From positions 310,001-374,000 of the forward strand of contig JAJTUP010000041.1 of NCBI GenBank assembly GCA_021399435.1: a stretch of DNA of 64,000 nucleotides, in the 5' to 3' direction. Made by a program: the position numbers and the translations under genes. Of this stretch, positions 10,330 through 21,437 are shown piece after piece. Origin of the DNA: Diaporthe sp. PMI_573. Lineage: Eukaryota; Ascomycota; Sordariomycetes; Diaporthales; Diaporthaceae. Each line of letters starts with the position of its first letter. Position 1 is the stretch's first letter. The notes under the pieces were generated by a model. The model had not been told where the DNA came from, made no database searches, and saw nothing but the letters and a program-made list of their open reading frames with translations.

Positions 10330-12279
10330 ATGTCGAGTTTCCGCTGCCGGCCAGAAGCCGCAAGGCCTAGGCGCCCAGTCACGCCAGAGGTCTCTGTTGT
10401 CATCATCGGAGCTGGTCAGCGAGGTCTTTCCACTTTTGAACGGCTCTGAACTCTGTATCAATCGTACAGCAGTCTTCCGAGGCTTCGGATTCACGTCGTT
10501 GACCCAGGGCAGCCCGGACAAGGCTCTCACATGGACACTCAGCCACATCATCTTCTTACCAACACATCAACATCCCAAATTACCATCTTCGTTGATCATT
10601 CGGTGAGGGATTCCGGCCCGACCAGGACGGGTCCAAGCTATTCCGATTGGCTACGGCTCTCAGGATATCGCTGGAAAGACGGTATCGTGTGTGGTGACGG
10701 CGACCCGATACCTGATGATACTTATACACCGCGGGCACTACTGGGACACTATCTTCAGTGGTGCTTCGATCACATCCGTTACAGTGCACCCGTGGGAATC
10801 ACCACACTGGAGCACTGCACCGAAGCCTTCGGTATTGAACGACGAGGGGAAGGCTTCATCATCAATCTGCGCGGTGAGGATGCCATATCTGCCGACTACG
10901 TCTTTGTGACGACGGGTCATGCTAGCGGTCGTATATCCACGGTGGACAAACCTATCTTGACGAGCGTCGAAAGTCTCAGGTCCCGCAATCCACATATTGG
11001 GTTCATTCCGTCCGCAGCTGCCTTTTCTCAACTCGACATGGTTGGATCTGAAGCCAAGGTACTCATCTGCGGAACAGGTCTATCTGCAGCTGATGCATTG
11101 TCAGGACTGACCACGGGGAGAGGTGGTCGTTTCAAAGTTTCTGGGAACCGACGGTTTCTCTATATTCCCAGTGGACGAGAACCTAAGATTACACTTTACT
11201 CTAGGCAAGGCCTTCCCGCTGGTGCCAAAGGAGTCAACCAGAAAGTACTGGGTGACGAATACGACGCTACTTGCTTCACCGAAGCATTTGTCGACACCAA
11301 AAGGCGACAGTGTGGACAGTTGAATTGGGAGAAGGATCTCCTTCGATGTCTCATTCGCGAGATTGAAGCTTGCTGGGCGACTACTGTCACAAAAGAAACC
11401 GGTCCTACAGCTCCGGCTCTTGATGCTCATCAAGTCAGCTGTCGTGTCCAGAAGCTGTTGCATCCATGGGACAACGAGGTCATCTGCAGCCCCGAAGACC
11501 ACCGCCGCTTCGTGTTAGCACATCTCGCAGGGGACATTGATGCAGCCTTCAGTGGAAATGTGACTCATCCAGCGAAAGCAGTTGCGGAAATGCTCCGGGA
11601 TCTCAATGATGTCGTCCGACATGCAGTCAACTATGGCGGTCTCGACGAGCAGTCGCACCGCATCTTCATGCGTGACTGGGTGCCGATCAGCAATAGGTTG
11701 GCGGCTGGCCCCCCGAAGGAGCGGAACATGGAGCTGCTAGCACTCATGGAAGCTGACATTGTCGACATCTTCGAGCCAGACCCCGAAGTCGCGCTCGACA
11801 GCGAGCGCGGTTGCTACAAGGCTTCAACCACCCGTTTCGGGTATCTGCACGAGCAGTCCTTTGATGTCTTGGTACGGGCACGGATCGCTCCCTTCCACTT
11901 GGACTTGTCGCCGAGTCCTTTCTTCTCGGCAGGGAAGCAGAATGGCATCTTTTCATCCTTCCAGAACGGAGCATTCAGACCAGGAGGCATCGCGATAAAC
12001 CGCTCCCTGAACGTCATCAGCTCACATGGAAAGCCAATCCAAAACATGTGGGCCATGGGGTATGTTGTGGAAGGCGCCAACTACTACACCAATGTTCTGC
12101 CTTGCCCGCTGTCAAATTCATGTTCGCTGCGAGATGCAGCCATAGCTGCCCGGGGGATGTTGAATCATGTGTCATCTAAAACGGGCGCTGCTGCGGAGAA
12201 CAAGGCTATCAAGGCGGTAAGCATCAATGAGGTAGATGTGGAAGGAAAACCGTTGGTGGTCACGATTAATGGTAATTGA
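10330..12279 (+). pseudogene. FAD/NAD(P)-binding flavoprotein (NAD_binding_9 type) interrupted by an in-frame TGA
   Basis: The open part begins at the ATG at 10531 (582 residues), but the same frame runs upstream to an ATG at 10330 and encodes the dinucleotide-binding motif VVIIGAGQRGLSTFERL. One TGA at 10447-10449 (codon 40) separates it from TLYQSYSSLPRLRIHVVDP and GQPGQGSHMDTQPHHLLTN. Family members read GAGPRGL...FDPGxPGxG...HLLxNT...GPS in just this order; here HHLLTNTSTSQITIF and GPSYSDWLR follow. Later stretches include YVFVTTGHASGR, VLICGTGLSAADAL and the C-terminal MWAMGYVVEGANYYTNVLP. Downstream translation from 10531 would lack the FAD loop. TGA could derive from CGA by one C-to-T change. 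It is not followed by CTA, the usual readthrough context. It is a strain-specific null allele, recoding or an error; the conserved remainder argues for a recent event. Confidence 0.75.
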
Positions 12280-13702
12280 GGGAGACGTTGATGAATGGAT
12301 ATTTGATCAGGCATAGAGACAGTGGGTCTAAAGAGTCACCTTAAAAAGCACCTGTCCGTTTAGCCATATTTACCAGTTTTACCAAACCTGAGTACTCACA
12401 TACAGTCAACCGACAAATGAGTTACATGCTACGTACCTATGTAGAATTTTTACAGTGTCGAACAACCTCTAATCGTCTTCAGTCCCTCATTGAAGATTCC
12501 TTCGTAGGGAAATCCTCGCTAGTCGAATCTGCCTCACGCAGTTGACCTGAGCACAACATCAGGATGGTTTTGACATTCGCTTGTGAGCTCCAGTGGTTGG
12601 TGTAATGCAGGTTTCCTATAATCGAGACAAAGCTCTAACAGACCTTTAGCTACTCTATCACCGCAGATATGGAAAATTAGTTCACGAAAATGGAGATGTC
12701 TCTCGTAGAAAATGTGACTCTTGAACGTTTGGGGCGGAGATGAGCCAATTGGAGCCTAAATGATAACATGTTATTTGTGGCTTGCAGAGAGCTAGCTGTG
12801 GGACGGCATACTTTGTGCTGCTATGTACCGTAACATCATATACGGCCGCTTTGCTAAATTTCTAAGCGACCCCCTCTGCCACTCTCCGGTAACTCCGACA
12901 GTTGCCGCTTTATTTTCCGGGAGTGGCGATGTGAGGATGCCGCAGCGTCTTGTTTCATATTTTCAGGGCAGTAACACTGTGGGTAACACCTTTTATTCTC
13001 CGAATTTGCCAGCAGATTAATGGCTGGTTAGGAGAAGCGAAGCTTACTCCTTCATGAATTTCGTTCACTGTATCTAGAAGATTCGCTTCTGACATCGAGC
13101 CGGTGTACTACCGGCACCGTTGTAATCGCATCGGTCTAGACCGATGTGACATGATTCGGGAAGGCCCCTTTTCCTTGGTACATCATCTTACATCGAACTT
13201 CAGAATCCAAACCATGGATCGTTGTGGGTGAGCAGTGAGGTTGGGAATAGTGGTATGTGTGGGTCTGGGTGGTGATCCGAATCGGGGCAGGGCACGTTGG
13301 GTCTCTCTGTCGAGGTTTTCGGTCTGAATATCGTCATACACACACGAATAAGTCCCTCATCACCATGGAGCTTTCTAGTTGTGTCACCAGATCAACGCAA
13401 GCTATTGAAAAGCTCGTGACCATGTCTTAGATCTATTGAATGGCTGTGTTTCGTCCTGGCCCCTTGTTAAAATGAGCATTGGTGTCTCACCAATCCTTCA
13501 CCCGTATCGAGATGTCCAAGAACAAATGCCAATAAGGTGCATTGAGGAGCATAGGAGTGCAGAATCTAGTGGAAGGTAAGATGGTCGACATTGTGTCTGT
13601 CCAAAAGCCCTCGAAGTCTTTCCTGTTGCAAAATACCCTGTTGTTCTTTTACCCGGTATTCTCGCCAGTTAAAAAATTTGGATTGTTGACCACGACGCAA
13701 CG
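12280..13702. other. Intergenic region upstream of the MFS transporter
   Basis: No coding region is supported; the frame at 12823-13020 has no motif. The region carries the palindrome at 13129-13146 and should contain the MFS promoter. Several short TA-rich and CT-rich patches near 13330-13690 could belong to the transporter's leader. Confidence 0.5.
13129..13146. promoter_or_regulatory. Perfect 18-bp palindrome with CGG-N6-CCG core
   Basis: CATCGGTCTAGACCGATG equals its own reverse complement. The core CGG-TCTAGA-CCG is the inverted triplet arrangement bound by Zn2Cys6 dimers, and it also reads TCG...CGA. It lies ~557 bp upstream of the MFS start. Function is inferred from pattern only. Confidence 0.4.
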
Positions 13703-15779
13703 ATGCCATCTCATTACGAGACCGAGGACGAAGATACTTGTGATTCGCTGTCAACATCCCTCTCTCATGGGCAGAAGAACGTCAACATGTCCGCCACTGA
13801 GACGAGCCCTCTACTGGCAGGTGCAGCAGATGTACCTCTTCCTCCAGCGGCACTGCACATGTCACTTGCAAGACGAGTGCTCCTGATAAGCACCATGGCG
13901 AGTGCTGGGTTGCTTAATGTGAGTTTTATCCCTTGCCGCGAGCAGTATGGGTGTCGTTGCAAGTCAAATTACAGACTGTTGACACCGTAAAGAGATTCAC
14001 GGTGCAAGCCACTGTAATTATGCTTCCCTCGATCGGCCGAGCGTTTTCCATCCCCCCCAGCCGCCAGCAGATGGTCTTCTCGACATACAGTGTGGCCTCG
14101 GGCTCGTCGATGTTGCTCTGGGGCCGTATGGCTGATGTTCGCGGCCGTTGGGGCGTGTTCTTGGTGGGGGCTTCGACCTTTGCTCTGTTCACATTTCTCG
14201 TCCCCTTTTCGCCGTCTGAGCCGTGGCTGTATGTGCTCCAAGTCTTTCAAGGCTTTAGCAGCGCCGCGACGGTTCCATCCGGGATAGGCATCCTTGCCAC
14301 CACGTTCCCGCCGGGCAAGGAGCGCAACCTTGCCTTCGTCGCCGTGTCTGCCTCAACGACCCTCGGTGCCGTTTTGGGAAACATAGCCGGTGGCGCTATT
14401 GGAGGACTGCTATTGTTACAAGGGCTAGTGTGTGTGTAGGGCTTGTTTGTATTCAACGATAATCTCTAAGGGGGTCTAAGGGATCCTTGAGGTTCAAGGA
14501 TCCTCCCTGGATACAAGTGCTAGACTCTCGTCATATATAGTCCATCGAGTCCTGATGCCTGAGGCTCCAAATAGCCCAGCAGACCCACAGGGCCCGCTGG
14601 CTGCCTAAACGTGCTCCACCGCGGCGCGTATTCACGGCGCGTATTCTTTTCCGTGTGACAGCTATCGTGGAAATGGGGCTTTTGGATCCCTGCTGCGATG
14701 GCCGCCCCCGTTGCCTTGTCGGCGTACGCACTATATCCTTCGCAGCGGGGCACATGCTCCTCACAGCCTCGTAGATCCGACACGGAGAACCAGCAGAGCT
14801 TCGACAACAATTCCCATCACAATCCCGAGTCCGTCGACTACACTGGCGGGATCCTGATTTTCACCAGCTTGGCACTTTTCCAGGTCGGCTTATCACAGGG
14901 TAACGTCGATGGCTGGGCCAACCCGCATGTGCCTGGGTTGATTTGTGCCTCAATTGTAGTTGGGTACATATTCGTGATGATGCAGGTGCGAATGGAAAGT
15001 TCTGATAAGCATCCACCGGTACGGCTCTCGATGTTCAGGAACTCCGGTTTCTCAGCCGTATTTGCTCTCACGGCCTGCTTCTTCGGATCATTCAACGGCT
15101 TTCTCGTGTTTGCTTCCATGTTGTAAGTTTGTCTTCCAGATCTCGTACTCCCACATTACAGCTAAACATCAGGCATAGCTTCCAAAATATCCAGAAACTA
15201 AGTATGCTCGAAACAACGTATCGCTTTCTGCCTGGCGGCATCATTGGCGGTAAGTCTCGCCATCGCATGAATTCTCAGCGTCAAACATGGAAACGGCTGC
15301 TGACAAAAATAGGCTTGTCCTGCTTCCTCGTGCCACCTGCCTTATCCAACATTCGTGGTTTCCACATCCTCATTTTTGGCATTATCTGCAGCATTATCTC
15401 GCCCCTGTTGTTCGCACTCCCTATGGCGTCAGAAGGCGCGTCATTCTTCTACTGGGCACGCGGCTTCCCCGCAATGTGCCTGTGTCTGAGCCCCGAGTTC
15501 GTTTGGCCCGTCATTGGCCTATACGTCGCGCGGGCCGTCGTTGATTCGGACCAGTCGCTCGCTGGCGCCTTGCTGCAGGCGGCGAACCATGTGGGCCGAG
15601 GACTTGGCCTGGCTCTGGCGACGGCTGCGCAGGTCATTGCGATGTCCGCGGGACCACAGGAGCCTGAAGGTGCGCCTCTGGCACGGGGCCTCCAGGCGGC
15701 TCAGTGGGCCAATGTTGGAATGTCTGCCCTGAGCTTGGTCTTGACGTTTGTCTTCTTCAGGGGCCTTGGCCGGGCATGA
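13703..15779 (+). CDS. MFS multidrug-type transporter (DHA2-like, ~14 membrane spans)
   Basis: A plasma-membrane proton antiporter of the major facilitator superfamily, probably exporting the product of the adjacent locus. Five exons: 13703-13918, 13975-14427, 14662-15122, 15173-15249, 15313-15779, giving 557 residues. Evidence: motif A GRMADVRGRWGVFLVG after the second span, PSGIGILATTFPPGKERNLA with the DHA2-style motif C TLGAVLGNIAGGAIGG, SWKWGFWIPAAMAAPVAL (wrongly lost if the 234-bp third-position intron is ignored), then TGGILIFTSLALFQVGLSQG, FQNIQKLSMLETTYRFLPGG and the last spans with RAVVDSDQSLAGALLQAANHVGRGLGLALA. The acidic N-tail (MPSHYETEDED) is cytosolic. The second intron is longer than the rest and contains a perfect hairpin, which may be an insertion. 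Splice sites were placed to keep frame and family sequence. Confidence 0.87.
14481..14503. repeat. Short perfect hairpin inside MFS intron 2
   Basis: GGATCCTTGA and TCAAGGATCC are exact inverted copies separated by three bases. They sit in the 234-bp intron at 14428-14661, far longer than the gene's other introns (50-63 bp). It may mark an inserted sequence. Confidence 0.6.
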
Positions 15780-16413
15780 AAGCTGAGGGAAAGAAATCTG
15801 AAGGGCATGTGATAAAGTTGGGAAGAGCATTCGGGCCACACCGAGTGTATACATGATTTAGATTACGTCCGGTACGGAGGGCTAAACTCTCTTCTCTTAT
15901 TGTTCCTCATATTGGTTGGCGGAAATTGATTTAGATGGTCAACTGCACCGCCCACGGGTAGGCATGTTTGGGAGGCCCTTTGGCTCCCGAGGATCTCTTC
16001 CTGAACATCATATATAACATTTGTGCTGGCCACATGCGGCTCCAAGATGACGTTCTCGCATCTTTTCAGGATGTGGCTGCTGTGTTGCTGGGATCATAGT
16101 TGATAAAGTTCGGAAATGGAAGATTGCAATTTCTATACCCGCTCATGGTTATAGAAGTTAGTAATCATAGACCTTTATGCTCAAATCAACCATTTTTGCA
16201 ATCAAACAATCTATGTGTTCATTAGAAACCAGATCTAGACCTTCTCGCAACAAGTCAAATCCGATACCCGCTTCCACAAAATTCCAATGGACCGCCTGGA
16301 CAGCCTCCGCAACTAGTATAGAAGTATCGTACAACATTTGCGAGCCCCTTTGCGCACTATCATTCCACACGTAGTTTCAATAGAACCAAGTTTTACTTCT
16401 TCGTAGACTCCTA
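15780..16413. other. Convergent intergenic region, no gene seen
   Basis: It separates the 3' ends of the plus-strand MFS gene and the minus-strand membrane protein. No open frame here has motif support; it should hold both polyadenylation regions. Confidence 0.5.
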
Positions 16414-19045
16414 CTAGTATTGTGATGTCTGGGATGTGGGATCAGTCTGCTCCGAGTTCCGGTCTGCCGCGTCCTGGACCACGAGCGAGTCACTATTCGG
16501 ATATGTAGACGCGTCCAGTAAATCATCCAACGAGACAGCGTCTGCCTGTAGATCCCGATTCGCACTGTTGGAAGCAGCGGTCTGGTCGCCGTTCGCCTTG
16601 TTTGATGTCCTACCAGTTCCAACGTTGCTCTCATTATTAGAGGAGTACTCCACGGCCAGACTTGTTAGGATCTCGCCTGGTTCCGTTCTGGGGACAGAGT
16701 CAGTACAGCCAGACCAGGTGCCGGCATTGATTCCCTGAAAGCCAATCCGTTGGAGCTGAAGAGTTTCCGATGCAGCCCACTCGAGGTATGTGTACTCCTG
16801 GTACTTTCGACGCTGGTAAAGGCACTTGAAGATTGGCTCCATAATGAAGGATGTAGTTATGATGAGCAAGCCGGTGACCAACGTGAAGTAAAGACCAAAA
16901 AGACTGAAAGACACATGTCTGGTACTCCGTATCTTCTATAATTCAGTTTGTTAGAGAATCCCACATTAGCTAATAACCACAAATAAATATCCCAGGGACG
17001 CGCCTAACCTGGTTGTTGCACATTGCCCGTATATCTGAGCTGTCTGGTAGCCATTTGTAGCCATCCAGAGTTGGATCAACAGGTCCACGAGCTGTTTCCA
17101 CGAGTCCTGCCTGTAAGGAAGCCAAGAATATAGCCCACCAGTGTTTGACGTCAAGTTGCCACTGCTCGTCCGGCAGCGACCCCATGAACCCATTGCTGAA
17201 ATATTTGAGAGAATCTAAGGAATCAGGACCGAGCGAGTTGACTATGCTCCCAGTAGACACTACTGCGTCGTCTATGATCTTGTTAAGCCACTGGTAGCGG
17301 GAGATCATGGTCCCATTCAGCTCGCCCATTTTCTCAAAGTCTGCTGCTGTCATACCGAACAGAGGCGCGGACTCGATCTGTGCATCGATCTGGCTAGCCA
17401 GAGGTCCGCATTTGTTGCTTGACAAAGAGGGATTGCAGAATTGAAATTGTGAAGTACAGCCCATAGGAGAAGCTGCTTCGTCTGGTCGGTATACCGTGAA
17501 ATAACCTCCATTTACGTCCGGTGAGCTAATGTTGTCGCCTGGAACAGTTGCATGATACCAAGGATCATTGGTTCTCTCGAAAAACTCGATACCATTCCCA
17601 GAGAGGAAGATCAGGGTGGTATCTGCATCTGGATTAAAGAGAGCCGGAATCGTGCCGAGCTGGGATTTAGATTCATCGCTCTTACCCTTGTACACCAGGG
17701 AAGACCTTGCGCTGCCAAAATTTGAGATTGTCAGAAATTGGCACAAACAGGACCGTAGGGATCAGGAGTAGATGAAAAGCTCACTATAGAATGAAGCTGT
17801 TGCCTTGACCGCGAAAAGTGTTTTCGGCCTTCTTCTTGTATTGTGAATCCAAAGTTTCGGCCATGTAGATGTAATTCAACCCGCTAGAGTAAGACCAGTA
17901 ATGGTAAGAGATAAAATTCTCTGTCGCCAAAGTTACCGTTTCCCTATAGTTTTGAGTCTCTAGCGGTGCACAATGTAATACTGCTCTGAACAGAATGTCT
18001 TGGTCAGGAGGGGCGTTCGAGCCTAGATCGTTGAGCAGACTGAGATATCCAGTATCCAAGCGTATGTTAGAATTATTGCTTCGGCAAATGCTGTCATGGA
18101 ATGGACAAACAGCTTGGTTATCCACCATACTGAAGAGGTGATCTTTGATGAAATATTTACAATCAGAGATCCCAGCTGAATCGGAAATCCCCGGCGAGTC
18201 GGGCGAGTAACATTGCTGTGCATAGTTTCCAGCTGAGTGGACTATTTGGGAGGAGTAGGACACAAATATGCGTGCAGCATCCTTGTCCAATGTTGTAAAA
18301 TGAATAATACCACAGTTGGTACCGTTGAGTAGTACTTCATCGCTAATACCGGACGATATGGAGGAGGAGAAACCACCTGCAACCGTGAAAGCACCGAGAC
18401 AAAACACCGCCGTCAATAAAGCGGGCAGGACTCGGACAAAGGAACACTTGGCAACGTTCTGCCATGCCAGAATGAGTTGCGTTAGAGTCCAGATAGCAGA
18501 GACTGTGGCTGCAGCCGAGCAGATCAGCTGGGGTGTTCGAAAATTGGCAAGACTGGCAGTCTGCAAGTGGTATAGCACTAAAGGCTTAGACAATTAGAAG
18601 TAACATACAAGAAGAATTGCGCAGGACTGCCTGCTGTTGGTAATAAAGTCCATCATGAGGTTTAGGGGATGAGTGAAATCTGTAAAAGATTCTGTTATGC
18701 TCCATATTAGCATCTTTTTGTACATGGTGTTACAGACGGTCGCGCAGCGATCCCAGAATTTAGTTGATGTCGATTCAGCAAAGGTCGTCTTCAGTCTGTC
18801 TTTGACATATAAAAAGGTGTTCAAAAGGAAAAGGGAACCACTAACATGCAAGCAATCCGCCAAAACCGCTCAGTTACAATACCAACAAAGACTGCAGTGA
18901 AGGCGATAAGAAGGTTTCCCTCTGCTCGATTGAGGGTTAGTGTCGCTCCCATTACACGCCCCCTAGACCAGTTGATCCAGGTACCCAACAGGATATCGTT
19001 CTCAGAAGTGGAAGCCGCATTTGCCCATGCTGCCTGGTTCGTCAT
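16414..19045 (-). CDS. Fungal multi-span membrane protein of unknown function
   Basis: Five exons: 19045-18846, 18679-18609, 18508-17785, 17711-17009, 16935-16414, giving 739 residues from the ATG at 19045. The protein belongs to a fungus-specific family I recognise by pattern but whose function is unknown: WINWSRGRVMGATLTLNRAEGNLLIAF, RFWRIAC, a HSSPKPHDGLYYQQQAVLRNSS segment (equivalent to the family's HHQRQ-ILRNSS), IWTLTQLILAW, VLPALLTAVFCLGAFTVAGGFSS, a long extracytosolic loop rich in Cys (NGTNCG, CYSPD, DSICRSN, CGPLAS), and a final span FGLYFTLVTGLLIITTSFI with a Ser/Asn-rich tail. At least four to five hydrophobic spans are visible. The short second exon is inferred from family similarity. 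The cytosolic tail ends in polar low-complexity sequence. Confidence 0.78.
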
Positions 19046-19134
19046 CGCTGGTAGCACAGAAGCGGCGAGGAAAAGTCGCTTGACGAGCAGCTATTAGCTA
19101 CTAGAAATGGTCGGCCACGGACGAGTGCTGAGTG

Positions 19135-19218
19135 TGTTGGGATAAGGTGGTTTCGTTTTTAATCCGTGTACGTACGCTTCTTAAGCAGTATGTAGGCGGT
19201 CCCTTCTGTTGGGATAAG
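19135..19218. repeat. Small repeat, copy 1, flanked by 12-bp direct repeats
   Basis: A ~60-bp segment (19147-19206) is bounded on both sides by TGTTGGGATAAG (19135-19146 and 19207-19218). Its first ~45 bases match the copy near 19947 with one difference, including the core CGTGTACGTACGCTTCTTAA. The arrangement is that of an inserted element with target duplication. Confidence 0.65.
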
Positions 19219-19931
19219 ACAACGACAAAAAGGAAGGCAAAAGGAAGCAGCTGGATTCTGGATTTTATAAGATTTTGGTAATGGATATCAACGAAGCCGC
19301 CTGCAGAATCAGGCTTCAGGAGACACAGTTAGCGCAATTTGAAAGGAATCTGATGATGATTTAGTTCTAAGTAGTACTATTAGTCAAGGCTAAACACTAC
19401 ATGGCTGAAAAGATGCCTCGCCTAAGATGAGCGAGCAGACATTGTCGCTGTTCTGGGCTGACCGACATGGTGTGTTGCAGACAAATATGGGCACAGCCCC
19501 CAAACAATGTTTGAGCTGCCCCCACCTACCGAAGACGAGTTTCGAAAGCAGGGGGCGAATGCAGATGCAAGCAGTCGAGAAATTGCTGACCAGGGAACTG
19601 GCCGCTTGTCTGACACGGTGACAGGAATATTTGTGCAATCACCGACCGAGACGTAGGCAGACGGGTCATCAGAGTGGCTAAAGGTACACAGTTGGGGCCA
19701 TATTAAATATTTCAGCTCAATGATAAACCTCCTTAGCGGTCGTCGTACGAACTCCACCCGTTGGCGACACGTGGGGGCCGTCATCTCACATCGACTTGAT
19801 TGGCAAAGACTCAAATTCGCACCAAGACGGAAAAGCCTCAGCTTCGAAGACCCCAAACAATAGCCCTGGGAGTCCAGAAGTATACTCAGCCCCGGGATGG
19901 GAAGGGGGTGGAGAGGGACACCAAAACATCC

Positions 19932-20005
19932 TAAGGGAAACTTTTGGGGTGGTTTCGTTTTTACTCCGTGTACGTACGCTTCTTAAGCAGTAAGGGAAAC
20001 CTTTG
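19932..20005. repeat. Small repeat, copy 2, flanked by ~15-bp direct repeats
   Basis: The ~44-bp core at 19947-19990 matches copy 1 and is bounded by TAAGGGAAAC-T/C-TTTG (19932-19946 and 19991-20005, one mismatch). The flanks differ from those of copy 1, so the two copies appear to have inserted independently at different targets. Confidence 0.65.
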
Positions 20006-21437
20006 TATTTCTCAGTTCGCCTAAACAGAGATAAATCTCATGGCTATTCTTTATTCGCCATTTGACCACCCTCGACTTATTGCAGCGTAGCCGCGATTGA
20101 TACTGGTTACTGAGCTGTCTCCTGCAGCCATACATGGGAAGAAGGCCAAGTTGCTAAGTCTAGTATTGAAGTAACCGTGACTGGATCGGTCGTCCTGAGA
20201 ACCCTGATATTCGGGTGTGCTGTGTAATATGGAATGAATGACTGGACTACCCTAGGGTAGCTGGTTGTTGGGATTTTGAGCAGCTTATACGATCTAGGAC
20301 AACAGTTTGTTCACTTCAGGTATCTGTCTGTGATATCCCAATTCTTGCATGTACCTGGGCTTGACGTCTTTCACGTGGCACGACCCGAAACTCGGGAGGT
20401 TAGTGCTAACTATTTGTTCGCCCCTGGATGGAGACCGGGGCTATAGACAACTCTGATCAGACAGCCGAATTAACATGCGATTGGATACTACTCTTGCTTT
20501 TCATCCTCTTGGGTTAATACAGGAGTCGATACTGGGAATGAAATCTCTTTTCGGCCTGCTCATCCCCTCACAAAAGGTCATCCGGCCCTGCGATATAATT
20601 GTAGCCGCAGGTCAGGTCATTAACACTAGACACAGTGTTAGATTTAGCTCAACCACGAGAATCTGGTGCTTGGAAATATACTCTTAACGCAGCTCATCTA
20701 TGGTGAGAAATGGGAAAGCCATTACTACTCCTGCTATCACGTACATAAGCCAAACAGTGACGTTACTGATGATCAGATTCACTTGCAGGGTGCTATTCGA
20801 TACTTCTGGCGGCATAGTTATTGTGGATGAGCCTCTGCCTTGCAGATGAGTGGCTTGCGGGGGTTCGAGTTGTGGCTTCGAACCGCGCTCTTTTCCCACG
20901 GTCATCATGGTCAGACGGAAATAGGTTCTTTGGTTCAGTAGAACTATTAAGTGTGATTGAGGGTGGCGTGCCTGGCGTGCAACTTGAAAGGCTGTCTCTT
21001 TAGAAAATGAAAACCTTAATTGGTCGCTGCAATCGTCAGTCCATGTGGGCTGAGGCGAAGGGGCAAGACCTTCAAATCAAATCAGCTGAGGTACTGAGTC
21101 AGGCTGAAAAAGATCGACCAAGTCATCAGCCCAAGCTAGCTACATGTTAACTAGCTCAGTGCCTTCTGGCAACTTCACGACGGCCTAAAACGGACTATTG
21201 CGCCACTCAATCCCATTGTGGATAAGGACTGACAATCACACACCGTATAAGATGCAGCAGACAGACGGGATGACCGACACCCGGGCGTGAAACTCTGGTA
21301 GACTTGACACGACGAATTATATGAAGATCTGTAGTCAAGCCACACGGGCCGGGTATAGACGTTGGAAATATATTTCACTCGACTTTGGTAATACCGACTC
21401 CTCTTCACACCCTGCTTCTGACCCCTGCACATAAAAT

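Larger units (their letters stand above)
19046..21437. other. Gene-free region with two copies of a small repeat
   Basis: About 2.4 kb with no supportable gene; small frames near 19.4-19.9 and 20.5-21.4 kb show no motif. It contains the promoter of the minus-strand membrane protein and the repeat copies at ~19147 and ~19947. Confidence 0.5.

Noticed and set aside
10375..10435. Intron that would remove the in-frame TGA (gtcagc...tacag)
   Set aside because: It would also remove the conserved QRGLSTFERL and TLYQSYS peptides, so the stop is better explained as a mutation or error.
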